Origin: Aphelocoma coerulescens | Lineage: Eukaryota; Chordata; Aves; Passeriformes; Corvidae | Direction: 5' to 3' | Length of the DNA: 64,000 nucleotides | Assembly (NCBI RefSeq): GCF_041296385.1 | Contig: NC_091014.1 | Location: forward strand, 12,437,578 to 12,501,577 | In this document: piece after piece, positions 12,801 to 27,419 of the stretch | Layout of the letters: every line of letters starts with the position of its first letter | How positions within the stretch are numbered: position 1 is the stretch's first letter | Notes under the pieces: model-generated | What the model was told of the DNA's origin: nothing | Database searches by the model: none | The model's input: the letters and a program-made list of their open reading frames with translations, nothing else | Translations under genes and position numbers: made by a program

Positions 12801-15800
12801 TTCTTCACTCTTTTGTCAAAATCTGAAGGGTGATTAGTGAAAACAACTCATGAAAAGTTATCAACAGGAATATGATTGGATTTGGGTAATCCAAAACTGA
12901 GTTACTGTACTAAAGGACTTCCTTCTGATTTCTTCTGAGAGAAAACATCCTTTTTTAACATTCAAGAAAACTGATATGTTTCATTAAGACTTGGAGGTCC
13001 CAAAAGGATCAAGTAGTTAATTATTTAGAACAAGTCATGTTATTTCAATAGTATCAAAAGACTTGCGACTCACAGTACACATGAGGAAGCAAAGTATGCA
13101 GGAAAGAGAAGCAAAGGTTGTGCTTGTGTCATGCAGAGGTGTACAGGGTTTGGAATATGCTGTAAGAATGGACTTGCAAAGTCCTCAGAGAAGATGCCAG
13201 TGGGGAAGGGGTACAGGATACAGCCTTTGTGTTCTAGAGCCACCTTATGTAGGAGTTAAAGCAGTATGCAAGGTTGATAAGACTAATGAAGTAATTAAGT
13301 GGTTTGTTTTGTTTTGTTTTTTTAACGGCCTCCTTCACAGAGACAGGCATCTGCCTCAAGTTGAGGTGACACTAGGCAAGGTTACAGAAGAGTAAGGAAA
13401 GAATGAGATACAAGAGAACATACTTGCACTGGCTAAAAATGTTCAGGAAACAGGACAGGAATATGATTGTCACATTACAGGGTATTCAGTGGTAGAGTTT
13501 TAAAAAAAAAATTGTGGGTTTTTACCTGGTCATGAATCATCTGGAAAATTACAGTAAAACTTGCTGATGATAGTAAATTATTCTGTATAGCAAAGATAAA
13601 TGCCAACTTGAAAAGCTGCACTGAATAATTGAGAAATGCAATGGCAGAGGACAGGATGTTCAGTACTGGAAAAAAAAAGTGATGCAAATGAGAGGGAAAC
13701 ATTTCCTACTTTAGACTCAGCAGTGAGCACTGGGATAGGGCCATTCTGGTTTCTACACCTGTAAAACATCCGGGTTGCTTTCCTTTTTTTTATTTTTTTT
13801 ATCTTTTATAATTTGAGAGCTGAAGTTGCCAGCTGGTGGTTTTCCCTAAAAATAGTTTCAGTGTGAGCATGGTATGTGCATTTTCTTTCTCTGATTTTGT
13901 AAAGGTACATTACTAGTGGTAGAAAATAGCCATAATTTGCTTTTGGATACTAGAACTACACAAAAAGATGAATGGGGCATCTATCTACCATATAGACAGC
14001 TTTCATTTTTTTGCTTTGGGCAATCATATAGTTAAGTGATAATGTTCCTGGAGATTGAGTCCATGAAGCAATAAATGGCTTTTATAGTTTATTAAATGCT
14101 GAAGTGCAGCTGGAGCTACAAAAGCCATCTCAAGCAGTAAGTATTTTATTACAATTATGGAAAAATAAAAGGAGAATATCATGGGAATAGGAATTTTTAA
14201 AATTTTGAGGCAGGGGGAAGAACAGAAAGGATAATATTTTCATTAAAAGTATTTGTGGGATAGATATGAACCAATTCTATCTCTAACCTTTTCAATTTCA
14301 AACAAATCCAGGTCCATAATATGTAACTGAGCACTGTTAACATTATCTGTAAAACTCTGAAGCAATTGAGTGACAAAAGTTAAATTTGAGGTGGTTTGGA
14401 TCTGAATTGGGCTTCTCTTTTCTCAGAAGAAAAGCAGTGAGAAGGAAGACCAGTGGGTTTTGCCACAAGAGTAGTTCTGCACAATTTTCCTAAATCACTG
14501 CTAGTTCCAAAGTATGCTGGTCTTGGAAGCTACCCTGTTAATTTTTCTTTATAATCTCTGGCCTCCTAAGGCATATCCCTACCCCTGGCAAACATCTGTT
14601 ATTACAGAAGGCTTGAAAAGGAAGGAACTATGGAAAGGACAGGACTAAGTTCTGACTCTGTCTCTAGTTAAGCAGAGAAAAGTCCTGCAGCAGCTCAACA
14701 TATCCATTCTCAGTTCAAACCCACGCTAGAAGTGAGGTTGCAGCTCCTTTTCTCAGGGCATGAGTACCAAACTTGATCAGGCCAGGACTGAAGTGAACAG
14801 AGGGTTCATGTGTGGGTGCTATAACTATGACCCTGGTGACCAAGTGGTCATTCAAGAAAGAGTCTTGATGGATTATGCCAAAAATTTAATATCACTAAGC
14901 AGTTGTGCTTTACCCTAAGTATCTGAACTGATTCATTTTCTCACCCTCTCTGACCCAGTGAGAGATATAAGAATAGTTGTATGATATAAATCAATCCATA
15001 ATTGTGTTGTAGATTATCAAAAATATGAAATAAATCTTCCCCAGCATTTACCTGAAAATCATATCTTCACTTTTGAACCAGCTCTTCAGGACTGGGGAAG
15101 CAAATACATCAGCCCCTGTGCATGAACTGAGTGGTGACACATTCTGTGTCCCAGGCCATTTCAGTTAGCCAATTATGTTGTGAGCTCAGATCTTGTAACC
15201 AGAGTCAAACCTAAAGCAACTATGCTCCAGTGCATGGGTCCCTGAATTTAAGACCTAAATATGAGTCAACAAACAAATAGCAAGCTGAGCAGAACCGCTT
15301 CTTCATGGCATCTGCATTGCCTAAGATGCTTGATGATCTCCAGGACAACAGCTCCAGAATCTTCCATTTTAGATTAACAGAAGTGTCTCCTTTCCAGATA
15401 TTTTAAGATTCATGAAAAATGATTCAGTAATGAGGGCCCAATCTGTTCCCATAAAGTTAACGAAACTTTTGTCAGTGACTTATATGGAAGCAGACCTGAG
15501 TCCAATAGAAAAGCATCCTGTCATTAGGAAAGCAAACTGAAAAACCTCAATTTAACCAGGCATACTTTGGGTATTGTACTGTTTAGATCAGGTTGTCTAC
15601 AAACAAGTGTTTCTAGTCTGTACCATAGTTTTAGCTTTAGCTCTCCATCGAGCTTGAAATATATTTATTATAAATAACATTGGAAAGCAGTTATTTTCTC
15701 TAGATCTTGTATATAGACCTCAAATGCATTATGTGACAATTCCTGGCAGCTGTCTTTCTAAAAAAAAAATCTCTTAAGGACCGAATGCCAACCTTTATTC

Positions 15801-16084
15801 TTAAATACAGTTGTTGCACATCTCTCTTTTCAGCCATTTATCTAAGTCTTTGCCTTGTTTCTTTAAGGAGTGTTTAAACTCCTGGGGGAAGGCAGTCTTA
15901 ATATCACATTACTCTTTTTATATAAAAACTAATATACATGTTATCTTATTTTGCCCTTGCTAAAGGCACGAGAGAAAAACCATACCTGCATTTTTCTCAT
16001 GTAAGTGCATTTTTCTGACCAGCTCTTGAACAGATTGCAGTTCTTAACTGAAAATTTTAACTTCATCAGGTAATTTCAGCAGCA
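9889..16084. other. Unassigned non-coding DNA
   Basis: No supportable gene, RNA or mobile element found. Poly-T runs occur around 12310-12324 and 13785-13800. Several short frames exist on both strands and look random. Confidence 0.55.
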
Positions 16085-16435
16085 TATATTCACCCAGGTG
16101 GGAAAGGTCTCAAGAGTCCATGGGCTGAAAGCAGAAGCAACACAGAATTCAGAGCAGGTTGCTCCAGGCTTTGTCCAAATGGGTCTTGGAAACTCCAAGA
16201 ACAAGAACCTGCAGCCTCTGGGAATCCTGTTCCAGTGCTTAATTATCCTCAGAGTGATTTTATTTTTTTTCTTATACCCAGTAGGATCCCTCTCTTTCAA
16301 GTCATGCCCATCACCTCTCTTCTGCGCTTCAGTAGAGAGCTCTCTTCTTGGTCACTCATTTGATATTTATTGGCAGGGTGAGGTAGCTATCCCTGAAGCT
16401 TTCTCTTCTCTGGACTTAAAAAAACCCCAATCCCT
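16085..16435 (-). mobile_element. CR1 LINE 3' fragment, minus strand
   Basis: Read on the minus strand, the short frame contains the block 'LRIIKHWNRIPRG', the counterpart of '[13 protein letters not shown]' encoded by the better preserved CR1 at 27420-28255. To the right, the segment around 16395-16435 matches the upstream CR1 block that normally precedes it (CTGAAGCTTTC, then an AACCCCAATCCCT-like stretch). Strongly diverged, with no terminal repeat visible, so this is an old truncated copy. Confidence 0.7.
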
Positions 16436-18689
16436 TAGACCATGCTTATGGAATTATATATGTTCTGTTATACTTACAATGTCTTTAGCTGCAACGCACA
16501 CAATTAATTGCATATTCTGCTGTGTTTTTCCTGAGGTCAGATCATTTTTAGCATTATTCATTACAAATTTGAATGTCTTTTTCAAAGCAGTAACTAAGCA
16601 AATGGCTTATAGCTATTAAAGATTAGTCATAAACAATGTCTGTCTGAAATTATTTGAACCCATAATTGCACTTTCAGTCAATAGAGTCCATTATGATTGT
16701 GTGTTTATCTCAAAAAATTCAGATGCATACTTTGATACTTCGTGTGCTTTAATCCTTAAAATATCAACTGTCTAAGGAAGTGTCAGGTTCCTTCAAGCTC
16801 CTTTCAAATAGACATGTTAATGTAGGGTGCATACAAATGCATCCTTTTTGGAGCAGGACAAGAGTTGAACATCTACCTGCTGACACACACACCAGGGATC
16901 TTTATTTGTGCCAGTCTTACGATCATCTTCAGAGGCAGCAGATCTACTGATCACATGTAAAGGTAGCCCACACAAGCCTTCGTGCTTTTATTACTTCATA
17001 ATTACCTGATCTGCCCAAATGAGGCACAAAAGATCTTTCATTACTAAATTAGTAACAGAAATCTCAAGTAAAAGCCATGAAAATTTTAGTGTTCAAATAA
17101 ACTGAGTGTGTATCATGTCAGTGCTTCAACATGACAGCTCAGAGATTTCTCAGCAGGCCTTGTTCCTGTAGCATCTCTATGAGCTGTCAGGAGCTGTTGA
17201 AAGTCAAGTTCATGCTATGGGACCCATGTTTGAGACTAAATTATGTCCCTTTTTTCTCAGTTACAAATATGTGGATGGACACTCATAGCTGGTATATGGC
17301 TTTGGTAGCTATCCACGAGATTTTCACGTTCAGTTAAAGGGAGTATAAACACAGCTGTTTACTTGTTTCCTACTCTTGCAACTGTAATTGAAGCAATGTA
17401 ATGTTTTCACTTTTCAGCAAGTGACATAGGCATCCATTGCTGACATTTCAGCAAATGACATTAAATACTCCTATTCTAACCCCTGTTCCACTAGAGTTGT
17501 TACAGTTTGCAGAACTTCAAAACCACAAAATTACAGTTTGTTCTTTCTTTTTTTTTCCCCAATAGCTGTTTAAAATAAAAAAAAAAAAAATACCCCCAAA
17601 CAAATCTAATGATCATGCTTATTTTCCACAAAGACTGACATCTGACTCCTAGCAAAATAAGACTTTATATTTTGGTTTGTGCTTCACCCATGGAAGCAAG
17701 TGTTAGGTAAGTGAGGCTGCTGTTGCTGAAAGTGCAGGCGTGCAGGGTAGATGGGGTTTCATAAGCCACTGCCTTTGAAGGCATAGGATCATTTGGGTTC
17801 CTCATTCATGGGAACTGTGGGGAATCAACAGGCATATGAACAAGATTTTCCTAGTTGCATGAAATATTTATAGACACCCTATTATACTTGGAATATTTAA
17901 ATCATTTAAGTGATACAGACCCTGTACAGTTCTAACATGAAGTTTATATGTTTCTGGTAAAATATATCATTTACATTTCTTTAAGGAATTGTGAAGTGTA
18001 GATTTACAGCACATGATGACCTTTGGCAATGCAATATAAATACAACAAATAATTCTCTGACTTGAGGCATGCATGAATCTTTTTTCTCCTTTATTTAATC
18101 CAATGGTTACACAGTAGGTCATTCTGTCATTAGATGGTGTATTTCTGTCTGGTAAACAGAGTAGGGAGGTTACTGACCATGAGAAATGAGATTAATTATT
18201 TTTATGGCCCACAAAAGTACGCTAAGCACTTTTAGGAACCATTTAAGCAATTTAATGCATTTTTTAGTGGTCCAATAACCAAGGATTTTCTTACACGTGT
18301 ATTTCTCTTTACACAGATAATTTTACAAGATATGCTGCAATCAATCACCTAACAGCTTCTTGTGTCACCATCGTGTGTGATGTGTAGGGCCCTGCTGATA
18401 TTTTCTGCTGTCTTGTTCTTTCCATTTCACAAGGGATGCTGGGATTCTGGCTTATATTGTCACATTGCTTTATATCTTAGTGTGATAGTTGATTTGCATT
18501 AATTCCAACATAAATTTGCATTCTGTCCATTCTTAGTTATGCCTGTTTGTGTTAAACCTGTGGATGTACCCAGAGAAAGAAGCTGAGGCCAACAGGTGTT
18601 CTTATGAGCCCACACTTGCTTGAGTTGTACCTTGAGGGAGACTTTGTTTCGAAGAATGAAAGTGCCTGGTTCTTTTAGCTCAGAGTTAG
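16436..18689. other. Unassigned non-coding DNA
   Basis: AT-rich, no supportable gene. An A-rich stretch lies near 17575-17592. Nothing else was recognised. Confidence 0.55.
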
Positions 18690-19557
18690 CTCTAGTTTTC
18701 TTACAGCCAGTGAGAGTATGTGAGAGAAACAGCCCTGCAGACACCCAGGTCGGTGCAGGAGGAGGGGCAGGAGATGCTCCAGGTGCCGGAGCAGATTCCC
18801 TTACAGCCCATGGTGAGGCAGCTGTGTCCCTGAAGCTCAGGGAGGTCCATGGGGGAGCAGAGATCCACTTGCAACCCCTGGAGGACCCCACAGTAGAGCA
18901 GGTGAGTGTGCAAGGGAGGCTGTGACCCCATGGGAGGCCTTTGCTGGAGCAGGCTCCTGGCAGGACCTGTGGTCCTATGGAGAGAAGGGCCCATGCTGGA
19001 GCAGGTTTGCTGGCAGGACCTATGACCCCTGCATCCCATGGAAGGGACTCACACTGGAGTAGTTCATGACAGACTGCCTCTGGGAAGAACTCGCCTGGGA
19101 GAAGTTAATGGAGAAGTATTTTGTGTGTGAGGGACCCCACAATGGAGCAGGGGAAGAGTGAGAGGAGTCCTCCCCCTGGGAAGGAAACTGTGGCAGAGAC
19201 AATGTGGGATGAACTGACCACACCCCCCATTCCCTGTCCCCCTGTGCTGCTGAAGAGATGAGGCAGAAAATTCAGAGGGAGGTTCAGGCCAGGAAGAATG
19301 GAGAGGTGGAGGGAAGGTGTTTTTAACATTGGGTTTTGTTTCTCATTAGCTTATGCAGATTTGATTGGTAATAAATTAAACTATTTTCTGTAAGTCAGAT
19401 TTGTTTTGCCCAGGATGGTAATTGGTGTCTGATCTCTCTCTGTCCATTTCTCAACCCATGAGCCTCTCATTATATTTCCTCTTTGTCCAGCTGACAATAG
19501 GAGGGATAGAACAGCTTTAGTGGGCACCTGGCATCCAGGCAGGGTTAAACCACCACA
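18690..19557 (+). mobile_element. Probable solo LTR of an avian endogenous retrovirus
   Basis: A GC-richer block (about 18740-19260) contains repeated motifs of the type 'CTGGAGCAGG...GGCAGGACCT', typical of a widespread bird LTR. It is followed by a poly(A) signal AATAAA (19370-19375) and an end 'GGGTTAAACCACCACA' at 19557. The terminal CA, the position of the poly(A) signal about 180 bp before the end and the internal motif repeats fit an LTR read on the plus strand. The 5' boundary is not resolved. No flanking duplication of the bases after 19557 was found at a plausible left end. Overlapping open frames of 67-130 codons on both strands are compositional by-products. Confidence 0.6.
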
Positions 19558-22500
19558 TCTTCCTACAATTTTATGTTTGGACCAATCCCATTAACATTTT
19601 TTCTACATAATTTGTGACAAGGTTTCATCACGATGAGGATGCTTTTACATGATATCGAATCTTGCATGTTTAAGTAGCCATCCAGAATGTAAAAACCAGA
19701 TGGACTGTCACCATCTCTTGTCATTCCTAAGCAAACCTAAATCACATCTTGTAATTAAAATGTAACTTTTTATTTCATTTGAACTGACTTTGAATGAGCT
19801 GGAATAAAGAGCAAATGCTGCTAGGTTTAATAAGAATTAAACTTATATTGGGCATCCAAGTGGAGTGTTGGAAGCACACCTTGTTAATCAGATTGGGAGT
19901 ATTATATTTGACATCGTAGAGGGGTGAAGTAGGAAAAGACCATTAAGTGCTATTTGGAATAGGAGTGCCACTTCTATTTGTATATGAGTTTTTGGAAGTG
20001 CATATATACTAGTCCAAACAAATTTAAACTGCAATGAATATGCTTCCGTATTCAAAAGGCAGTCAAAATTCATAAGATGTGGAAACCAACCTATTAATTT
20101 GAGACAGTTCCATTATGTAAAGAAAAAAGGAAGAGGGAGAAAAAAGGAGCTCAGTGAAGCATAACTGATTCCATTTATGTGCTGAAATAAAATTATGGTG
20201 ATAGAGATTTGTTCAAACAGCAGCTCAGGGCAGATTGGAAGTTGTTCTAGAAACAAATGTGTGTTTTTTAGTGCAGGTTTTTAATGGTAGAGCTGCTATA
20301 TTAATATTTTTCTTTTCAATTAGAGAAAGACAGTGGGTGTTTATGAGTGCATGCATCCTCTTGGCATTTAACAGCATTTCCCTGGAGGGGGGTTACAGCA
20401 GTTTGTTTAAGAGATCTGGAATACAGAGACAGTATTTTGTGAATACCCAGAGAGTAGATGTTGAGTGTATTTTTATAATAATAAAGATATGTTGTAGTAC
20501 TCTTCACCATAGCACATCCCAGAGAGGTCTGTAAGGTTGTGAAACACAAATCTACCTACCTGGAGGTATTTGTTGCAGCCACCTGCTAACCTGCAGGTGA
20601 AATAGAAGATGCTTATTAGTGCTTTGCAGCAGCACACACTTGCATCAGAGAGGGACGGGGAAATTTCTTTTAAGATTGCCTGCCTGTCTTAAGGCATGCT
20701 TCATTATTATTATTTTAATATCAAATTAGTTCTCCTCTAGTCTATCTGACTTGTGTAAGAATGTTAGGGGGTTGTTTTGATGTCTAAACGTTCCACATGG
20801 TGTCACTTGCTCTTCCATCTTCTTGCTTAGGGGCAGTTGTTTGGGCCACCTGCACACACATGCAAGTGCTTTCACAGCCCCCCACCAGTGCGGGCTCCTT
20901 CTTTTGAGCTTGGTTCAAAAGTGTTTGGAATTGGAAAATTAATCAGACATGACTGAATTACTGTAGCAAAATCAGGAACAACTTCTGCCATTACCTAATT
21001 AATTGATTTGTCTGTAAAAATCTTATTGTGGAAATGGGGAGAGCTTTGACCCCAGTGTAAGGGAGCTGTGTAAAAGTGGCAAATGCCCATGGGCAGCTCT
21101 GTGATGATCCAGCTCAGTGCTGAGCTCCAGCCCCATGCAGTGGCACAAGCATCACCATTGCCTTCGTAGCTGGGCAGGGTAGCCTTTTGTAGAATTAATA
21201 ATGGCTGCAGGAATGTTCTTCTGCCTTTGGAGGGCAAAGACCTTTACATAATAAAGCATTTTTAGCTGTCAAATGCCCTTTTTTTTCTATTTTGCTTCTG
21301 TCAGAAGTAGACAAAAACCCCTGTTGAAATCTGTTAAATTAAAGCCTCGTATTTAAAAGGTCTTGAGATTAATTTCATTACTGAAGCTTACAAAATATCA
21401 TTATTCAGCATTTTTTATGCCCTATTCAAATTGCTGGGGCTTTGGCGTTGTTTGCACTTTCAAGTGTAAAGATTGCTTGGAGAGCTCTGATGCTTCAGAA
21501 AGAAATTGCTACATGTTTATTGCTATAAAGATAATCTTTCAAACGTGAATTGATGCTCCTCTGACTTCCTTGGAGTTTAGCACTTCTACTGCAGAAAACC
21601 TTCCCAATCAACAAAAGAGAGAGGCTGCTGATTACTTTGATAAGATTTGATACCTGAAAGCCTGAAGGACGGAGATGGTGTGATGTGACCATGAGTACTC
21701 AAACATTCACAGAGAGTTAAAAAATCACATGGGTTATTGGTGGCTAGGAAATCCTTCTGAGCATTTAACAAAATAGTTTTTACTTGTAAAAAAACTATGC
21801 TTGACTGTTTTTCACTGAACCAGTTTCTGTATACCTTTGGTAGGTCTAACAGCTGTAATTCTTCAACTGAGATGTAAGGTGCACTCATATTTGGTCAAGT
21901 TGGCTTCACAAAATTAAAAAAAAAAAAAAGATTGCTTAATCAAGAAAGCAATTTTTACTATGAATCTACCACTTCACTTTCTTGCAATTTTCTTTTGCTC
22001 CTGTTGTCTTGGAGATTCTTTGCACATAGGATGAAACAAATAGTGGAAAATAAGATAATCTCATAAAAATAATTCCTGCCTTCCTGTTGTTCCAGTCTCC
22101 AGGAGAGCAGATTTGTTTGGGTACCTATTATATATAATATATATTTTATATTTTTCTTTAAACAACTATGGGGATAAAGAGTTAAGAAATTATGAATTTT
22201 AGACACTGTAGGTGCTGAACAAACAAATTCAGAGATTGAATACAAATCAAAAATGTCAGCAAGATGAATTGTTAAAGGACTAGGATCAGGATGCCTGGGT
22301 CAAGATTGATAGTTTATTTCATCTTAACTTTTCTAGAGCTGCAGCATGGGGCTTGTGAAGACAGAGGTAGATATAACGGATATGTTTGGAAGAAAATTTG
22401 GGGAAAAAGTGGATCAAACCAATAAATAGCAAACTTTAAAAAAAAAAAGCAGATTTGTTTTGCAAACTTATTTTCAGTTTAAGTGGAAAAATGTAGCAGC

Positions 22501-24970
22501 ATTAGACTAGACTAAAATCCCTTAATGTTTTTTATTGGATGAATACATTATCTTTGAATGAGAAAATCAATGCATTGTTGATGTGCTTGGCAAAGATTTG
22601 TGCTCATCAAGATTGTTCCTGATGGATTAATTTTCAGGATAGAGGTACCATTGTTTGGAGTAGTATGTGACATATTTTTGTACTGCTTTCAAATTACTGA
22701 AATCACTGCCTTAGGAAACGGAAGAAAACCCAACATGTTTTCTCTGAATACAAATGTACAGCATATTCCTTCCCCTTTTAGGAGCTAACCTTTGCCTTCC
22801 ATTGCAGGTCTTTTCTATGGGTATGTATTCAGTCACATGTGACATGACAGTCACATTTGTTACATGTGTGACAAAACCAAAGCTATATTAAAAATGGAAT
22901 ATTTTGGTTTTTTTGAAGACATGATCTAAGTGCTTTCAAATGCAACATACACATGTCAGACCTGTAGTTATGCTATTGTCTAGTCAGTGTCTCTGTTAAT
23001 CCTGAAAATAACTATTTCCATTCTGTTAAGGATATTATCCACTGCTACTGAAGTGAGAAGTGAGAATTCATTTGATTTTATTGGTTTTGGCGTGCCAATG
23101 GCAGTGAGAAAGGATATTCTAGAATTGATAGTCTTGCTTCTTGGTCATTTCAATTTAAACTTCAGGATCAGAAAAGATGAACCACAGAAAACTCATTCAT
23201 AATCATAAGTGTATTTCGCTGCAGTTATTCAGCACAACAGAAGCACACACCACAATTTCATCTCTCTTGTTAAGATTTAAAAGCTGTTCCAGTGCTGAAT
23301 AACTTCTAGAAGTGAATAAGCCACCAGCTTCTTTTGTTTTGTGAGTTCTGTAATCCACTCCAATCCATTTTAAATGTGGAAGTGATACTGGTGATATGTA
23401 GGCTCCACAGAGATCTTGGGATCAGTCATCTTTCATGTTGCTGGAAAGTACCTCATTATCTAATAAAATCAGAAATCTTACATTAACTTCTTCATTAGAT
23501 CAGGTAGTGTCATGGGGTCTAAATGACATGTTTTGATGCTTTTTTACCATGTCTTTGTACGTGTTGTACACATATTTTGTTCTGTGCAAAATCTAGATGA
23601 AAAAGCAGCTCAACTTACTGCTAGCTTGAGACTGAAGTAAAAGAATTAGAAACATTAGGTGATTTGGTTGCCCTGAAATAAAATCCTTTAAATATTTGTA
23701 CAGCTTTATAAAAAAATTACCTGTTGTTATCAAGCTGTGAGGATCAAAGACGGAAAATGCTATTACTAAATATAATACATGTGACATCTACGTACTCCCT
23801 AAATAGAGAATAAATTTTTGAGTTTGTGGGGCATATTTGGATGGTGTCCACAATAATAAAATACGGGGTTAAATCTGTAGAAACCTTCTCTGCTATTAAT
23901 CAGGTTCTTTAGTAAAGCCACTTTCCAAATAGTCTTGGACCATATTCTTCTCAGTAGAACAGAAATAATTCCAATTGATTAGTTGATCACAAATTGAAGA
24001 AGTCCTATGAGATGTCCAGAGAGTGAAGTTCAAAGATTACTTCTAGATTATAGCATGAAGTTCAGTTTGTTCTCTGGCCCCTAGAGCAGCTGGCTCACAC
24101 CCCTACTGCTATTTTCTTTTCCAGTCAGAGACAGTGGCAGTAGCATTGCAAGAAACTTCATTATCTTATCCCTTACACTTTTTTCACTGGAAAATTTCTT
24201 CACCAGATATGTTTTTCACAAATTTAATCCTTATTTTGGGGCTTGAGAAGATTTTCAAGTCAGTAATCTACACCTTCTTAGATATATTTGCAGGCAGATT
24301 TAAGAGCAGTTTATACAATTCCCTGTGAGAATTTTCAGTTAAATTTTCATTCTGGTTTACTTTGTAATCCACTTTGTTCCCAAGATGCTAGCCTGTTATT
24401 TAGAGATCAGAGCCACGCGTGCTTTTCTAAATGTCAACAGGAGCTGCATCTAATACTTTTTTATAAATAGCCTGGTCCTCACTGGGTGCTTTCTACTACA
24501 TGAAGGTCCCAAATAGTCAAACCAAATCAGCTTGGTGCATGAACACCATGCTGTTGATCATGCTCTGTTTTTTTTACTTAGAAATCAGTGGCATAAGAAT
24601 GCAACACTGTGAAGGAATAAATGAGGAGCTGTAGTGCTCAGTGAGGTCTTCAGGGTGAGAGCAGCAACCTGGAATTCATATTGTGCTAAAGAAGGTGATG
24701 GGACTTATGATTTTGGCTGCATTCCAGCAAAGTACTTAAACCCAAAGCATAGTACCATTAGATAAATCTATTTATGGAGGTAGATATATTCCCTCTTTAA
24801 TAAATGCAAGCAACTCATTAGCATTAATAGAATTTATGAGTAAACAGTGAGAAGAAAAGATAACCGTTAGTTTGAACAACCATTCTTTTGGGATTTTTTT
24901 TTTCTGTAATGATATCCAACCTTTGTCCAAAAAAAATAAAGAATCTAAATCTACACATTAAGTTCATTCA

Positions 24971-24998
24971 CATTATATCTCTTACATTATATCTCTTA
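24971..24998. repeat. 14-bp perfect tandem duplication
   Basis: The unit CATTATATCTCTTA occurs twice without mismatch. It is a small local duplication, with no function inferred. Confidence 0.9.
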
Positions 24999-25559
24999 GA
25001 TTCTGTTGGCACACAGCATACTGTCTGTCACATTCATGATTTCAGCTGCAGCTTTTGACTTAGAGGTTTTATTTAAAAAACCCAAACATACAGAATTGTA
25101 AATTAAATTATTGAAATAATACGAAAATTTAAGGCAGTATCCACAAGTATGCTTATTTTGCAAGAATGGAAACCCACTGATGGTCCCCCTTCCACAGTAT
25201 CTTTTAAGAAACTATTCTAACAAATTGTAAGTCATTGATGCATCATTTGCTACAGGATCTTGCAATTATTGTTGAAAGTTCAGAAGATTAATGTCTACAG
25301 GTTGAAAAAAGCATGAAAAATACTTATTCAACAGGCTCTGGAAAGAAAAAAGGGATTATTTGATATAAAGGTAAAAAGAGACTACAGGCAAATAAAGTTT
25401 TGACAATATATATTGTTGAGTTACCTTAGAAAATAAGAAGCAGCAGAATATTCTGTGCTTTATATTCAAGTTCAGCCAAATACTGCCTGTTACAGAACTG
25501 CTTTTTGTTTGCTGAACCATAATAATAGTTTCAAACATGACCCACTTGGGAGTTTAGAG

Positions 25560-25800
25560 TCTTTGGGGAGACAGTGCTTGGGAATCAGCAGAGAGCAGTG
25601 AAGGCAGGAGGAGATGCATCAGAAGACCCAACGGGAAAGGAAAGAATTTCTGCAAGGTACGATGAAAGGAAAGGTTTAGCAGAGGTGGAGAAGAAAAGCA
25701 AGAGCCAAAACAGAGTAAGGAGGGAATTTGGAGTAAGGCTGGAAGATTCACAAACCTAGGGTAAGGGATGCAGAGGGCAAGCAAAAGCCAGGGGTGATAC
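25560..25800 (+). other. Purine-rich tract
   Basis: The plus strand is strongly biased to A and G over about 240 bases, with scattered pyrimidines. The bias produces open frames on both strands that carry no recognisable domain. Confidence 0.6.
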
Positions 25801-27419
25801 AGTAGAGTTGTGTGCTATGGATAGGCCTGGCTTACTGCTATCCCTGGGCCAGGAGCTGTTATTTCTCAGTGCTACTGGTAGTGAAAAATGTTCATCATCA
25901 GAACCAGCTCAATGCTGCTTGTTAATTCAGACGAAACTGAGCACTTTTTGCTCAAAGTAAAGGAGAAAATTCTCTCTCTCTGGCTGCTGCAGTGTGGGGC
26001 AAGAGTGGGAACACTTCCCTCTGTTTACACTGTCCCAGGCACACAGGCTGTTGCTGGTGGCAGTAATAACAGCAAGGTCATCACCTCAGGACCATGCCAT
26101 TGAGGAGAGCTGACAGCAAGGACATCTCTTACTAGGACAGTCTGCCAGGGTGGACATCTACTTATTTTGCCTCTGCCTGAAGCTGGCCTTATGTTCTGGG
26201 TGGTAGGTCCACATAGAAAGAATGTCCTCTTACTGCCAGCCCCTACTCCTTCTTGAGCAAGCCATCTTAGCCTGGGCCATGTCCCTAAATAGCACCAGAA
26301 GAATTTTTTTTTAAAAAACATGAAATTACTTACAGTTTCCTACCACCTTCTTTTTTCCTCAGTGCCCCTGAACCCTTGTTTTCTCCACAAAATTGTTGTG
26401 TCAGTCAGAGCAAGGGATAAGTGGTGATCACTGAACTACTCAATATTTCCTTTTAACATCAGCCATATGGCAAGTCTGTGATCATTGCCTAACTCGGTCA
26501 GGGGCTTAGAGACACAAAGCTTCTTATGCCTTTGTTAGGCCAGCTGTTTCAATTGGTAGGCTGAAGATCAAGCATCCGTGGTGCTGAATTTATCTAAAAA
26601 AATCTTACTATGTAGGGAAGGATTTAAAAAAACCTGTCTCTAATATGTGCTGAGGATTCTTACCTAAGAATTCTTACCAACTATCCAAGGCTAGCCAGAA
26701 CATGACATTCCTTCTTTCTTATCCTTCTTGCTGGTTTTCTCTCATTCTTAATCATAATATCAACCATCTGTCTTACTTTTAACTGATTTTAGTAACATCA
26801 GAAGGGGAAACAAGAATATTTAATTTCCAGTTTTATTTTAAGCAGAGTTCAAAAGTTTTCATAGCAGCTGGTGGTAATGCAAAAACATTTTCTTTCATAC
26901 TAGTTTAAAATAAACTTTCCAGCAATATCACAAAAGCAGTAGCATTTTGATAAAATTAATTAATGACAGAGCAATTACATGACAGATGTCTAGTAACTTC
27001 TCACTTTGCTGCAAATTGTAATTAGATGTGTTTTAAATGTACCTTATCAAATAACACTCTTCTTGAAGCTCTTCAGAACATTAATAAACTCCCTGGTGTG
27101 GGAGTGGGGAGGAATATTTTTACCTTAAGAAAATAAGAAAAAAATGGAGCATTTTTCCAATATACATAGTGGCTTTACACTGAGAATGGAACTGGGTGCT
27201 GAGTTGTCCAGAGCCCACCCAGGTCTTGCCTTTGGCTTGCCCCAAAGCTGTTCCGTCAGCTGATCCCATTCCCACAGGTGTGTCTCCTGCTACTGTAATT
27301 GGAGCAACTGGATAGACAGAAATTGCCCATCTTATGCCTTGTGCTTGAAAGGGAAAAAGAACTTGGGTGAAATTAACTTATCTGCCTCTCCCCCTCAGTT
27401 TAAGGAATTGTGTTAGAAC

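Larger units (their letters stand above)
19558..27419. other. Unassigned non-coding DNA
   Basis: Nearly 8 kb without a supportable gene. It contains a cluster of CACATGTG-type palindromes near 22832-22872, a 14-bp perfect tandem duplication at 24971-24998 and a purine-rich stretch at about 25560-25800. None of these identifies a gene. Confidence 0.55.

Noticed and set aside
18499..19329. Overlapping frames of 67-130 codons on both strands
   Set aside because: They fall within the LTR-like GC-rich repeat block, have no domain, and are explained by composition.
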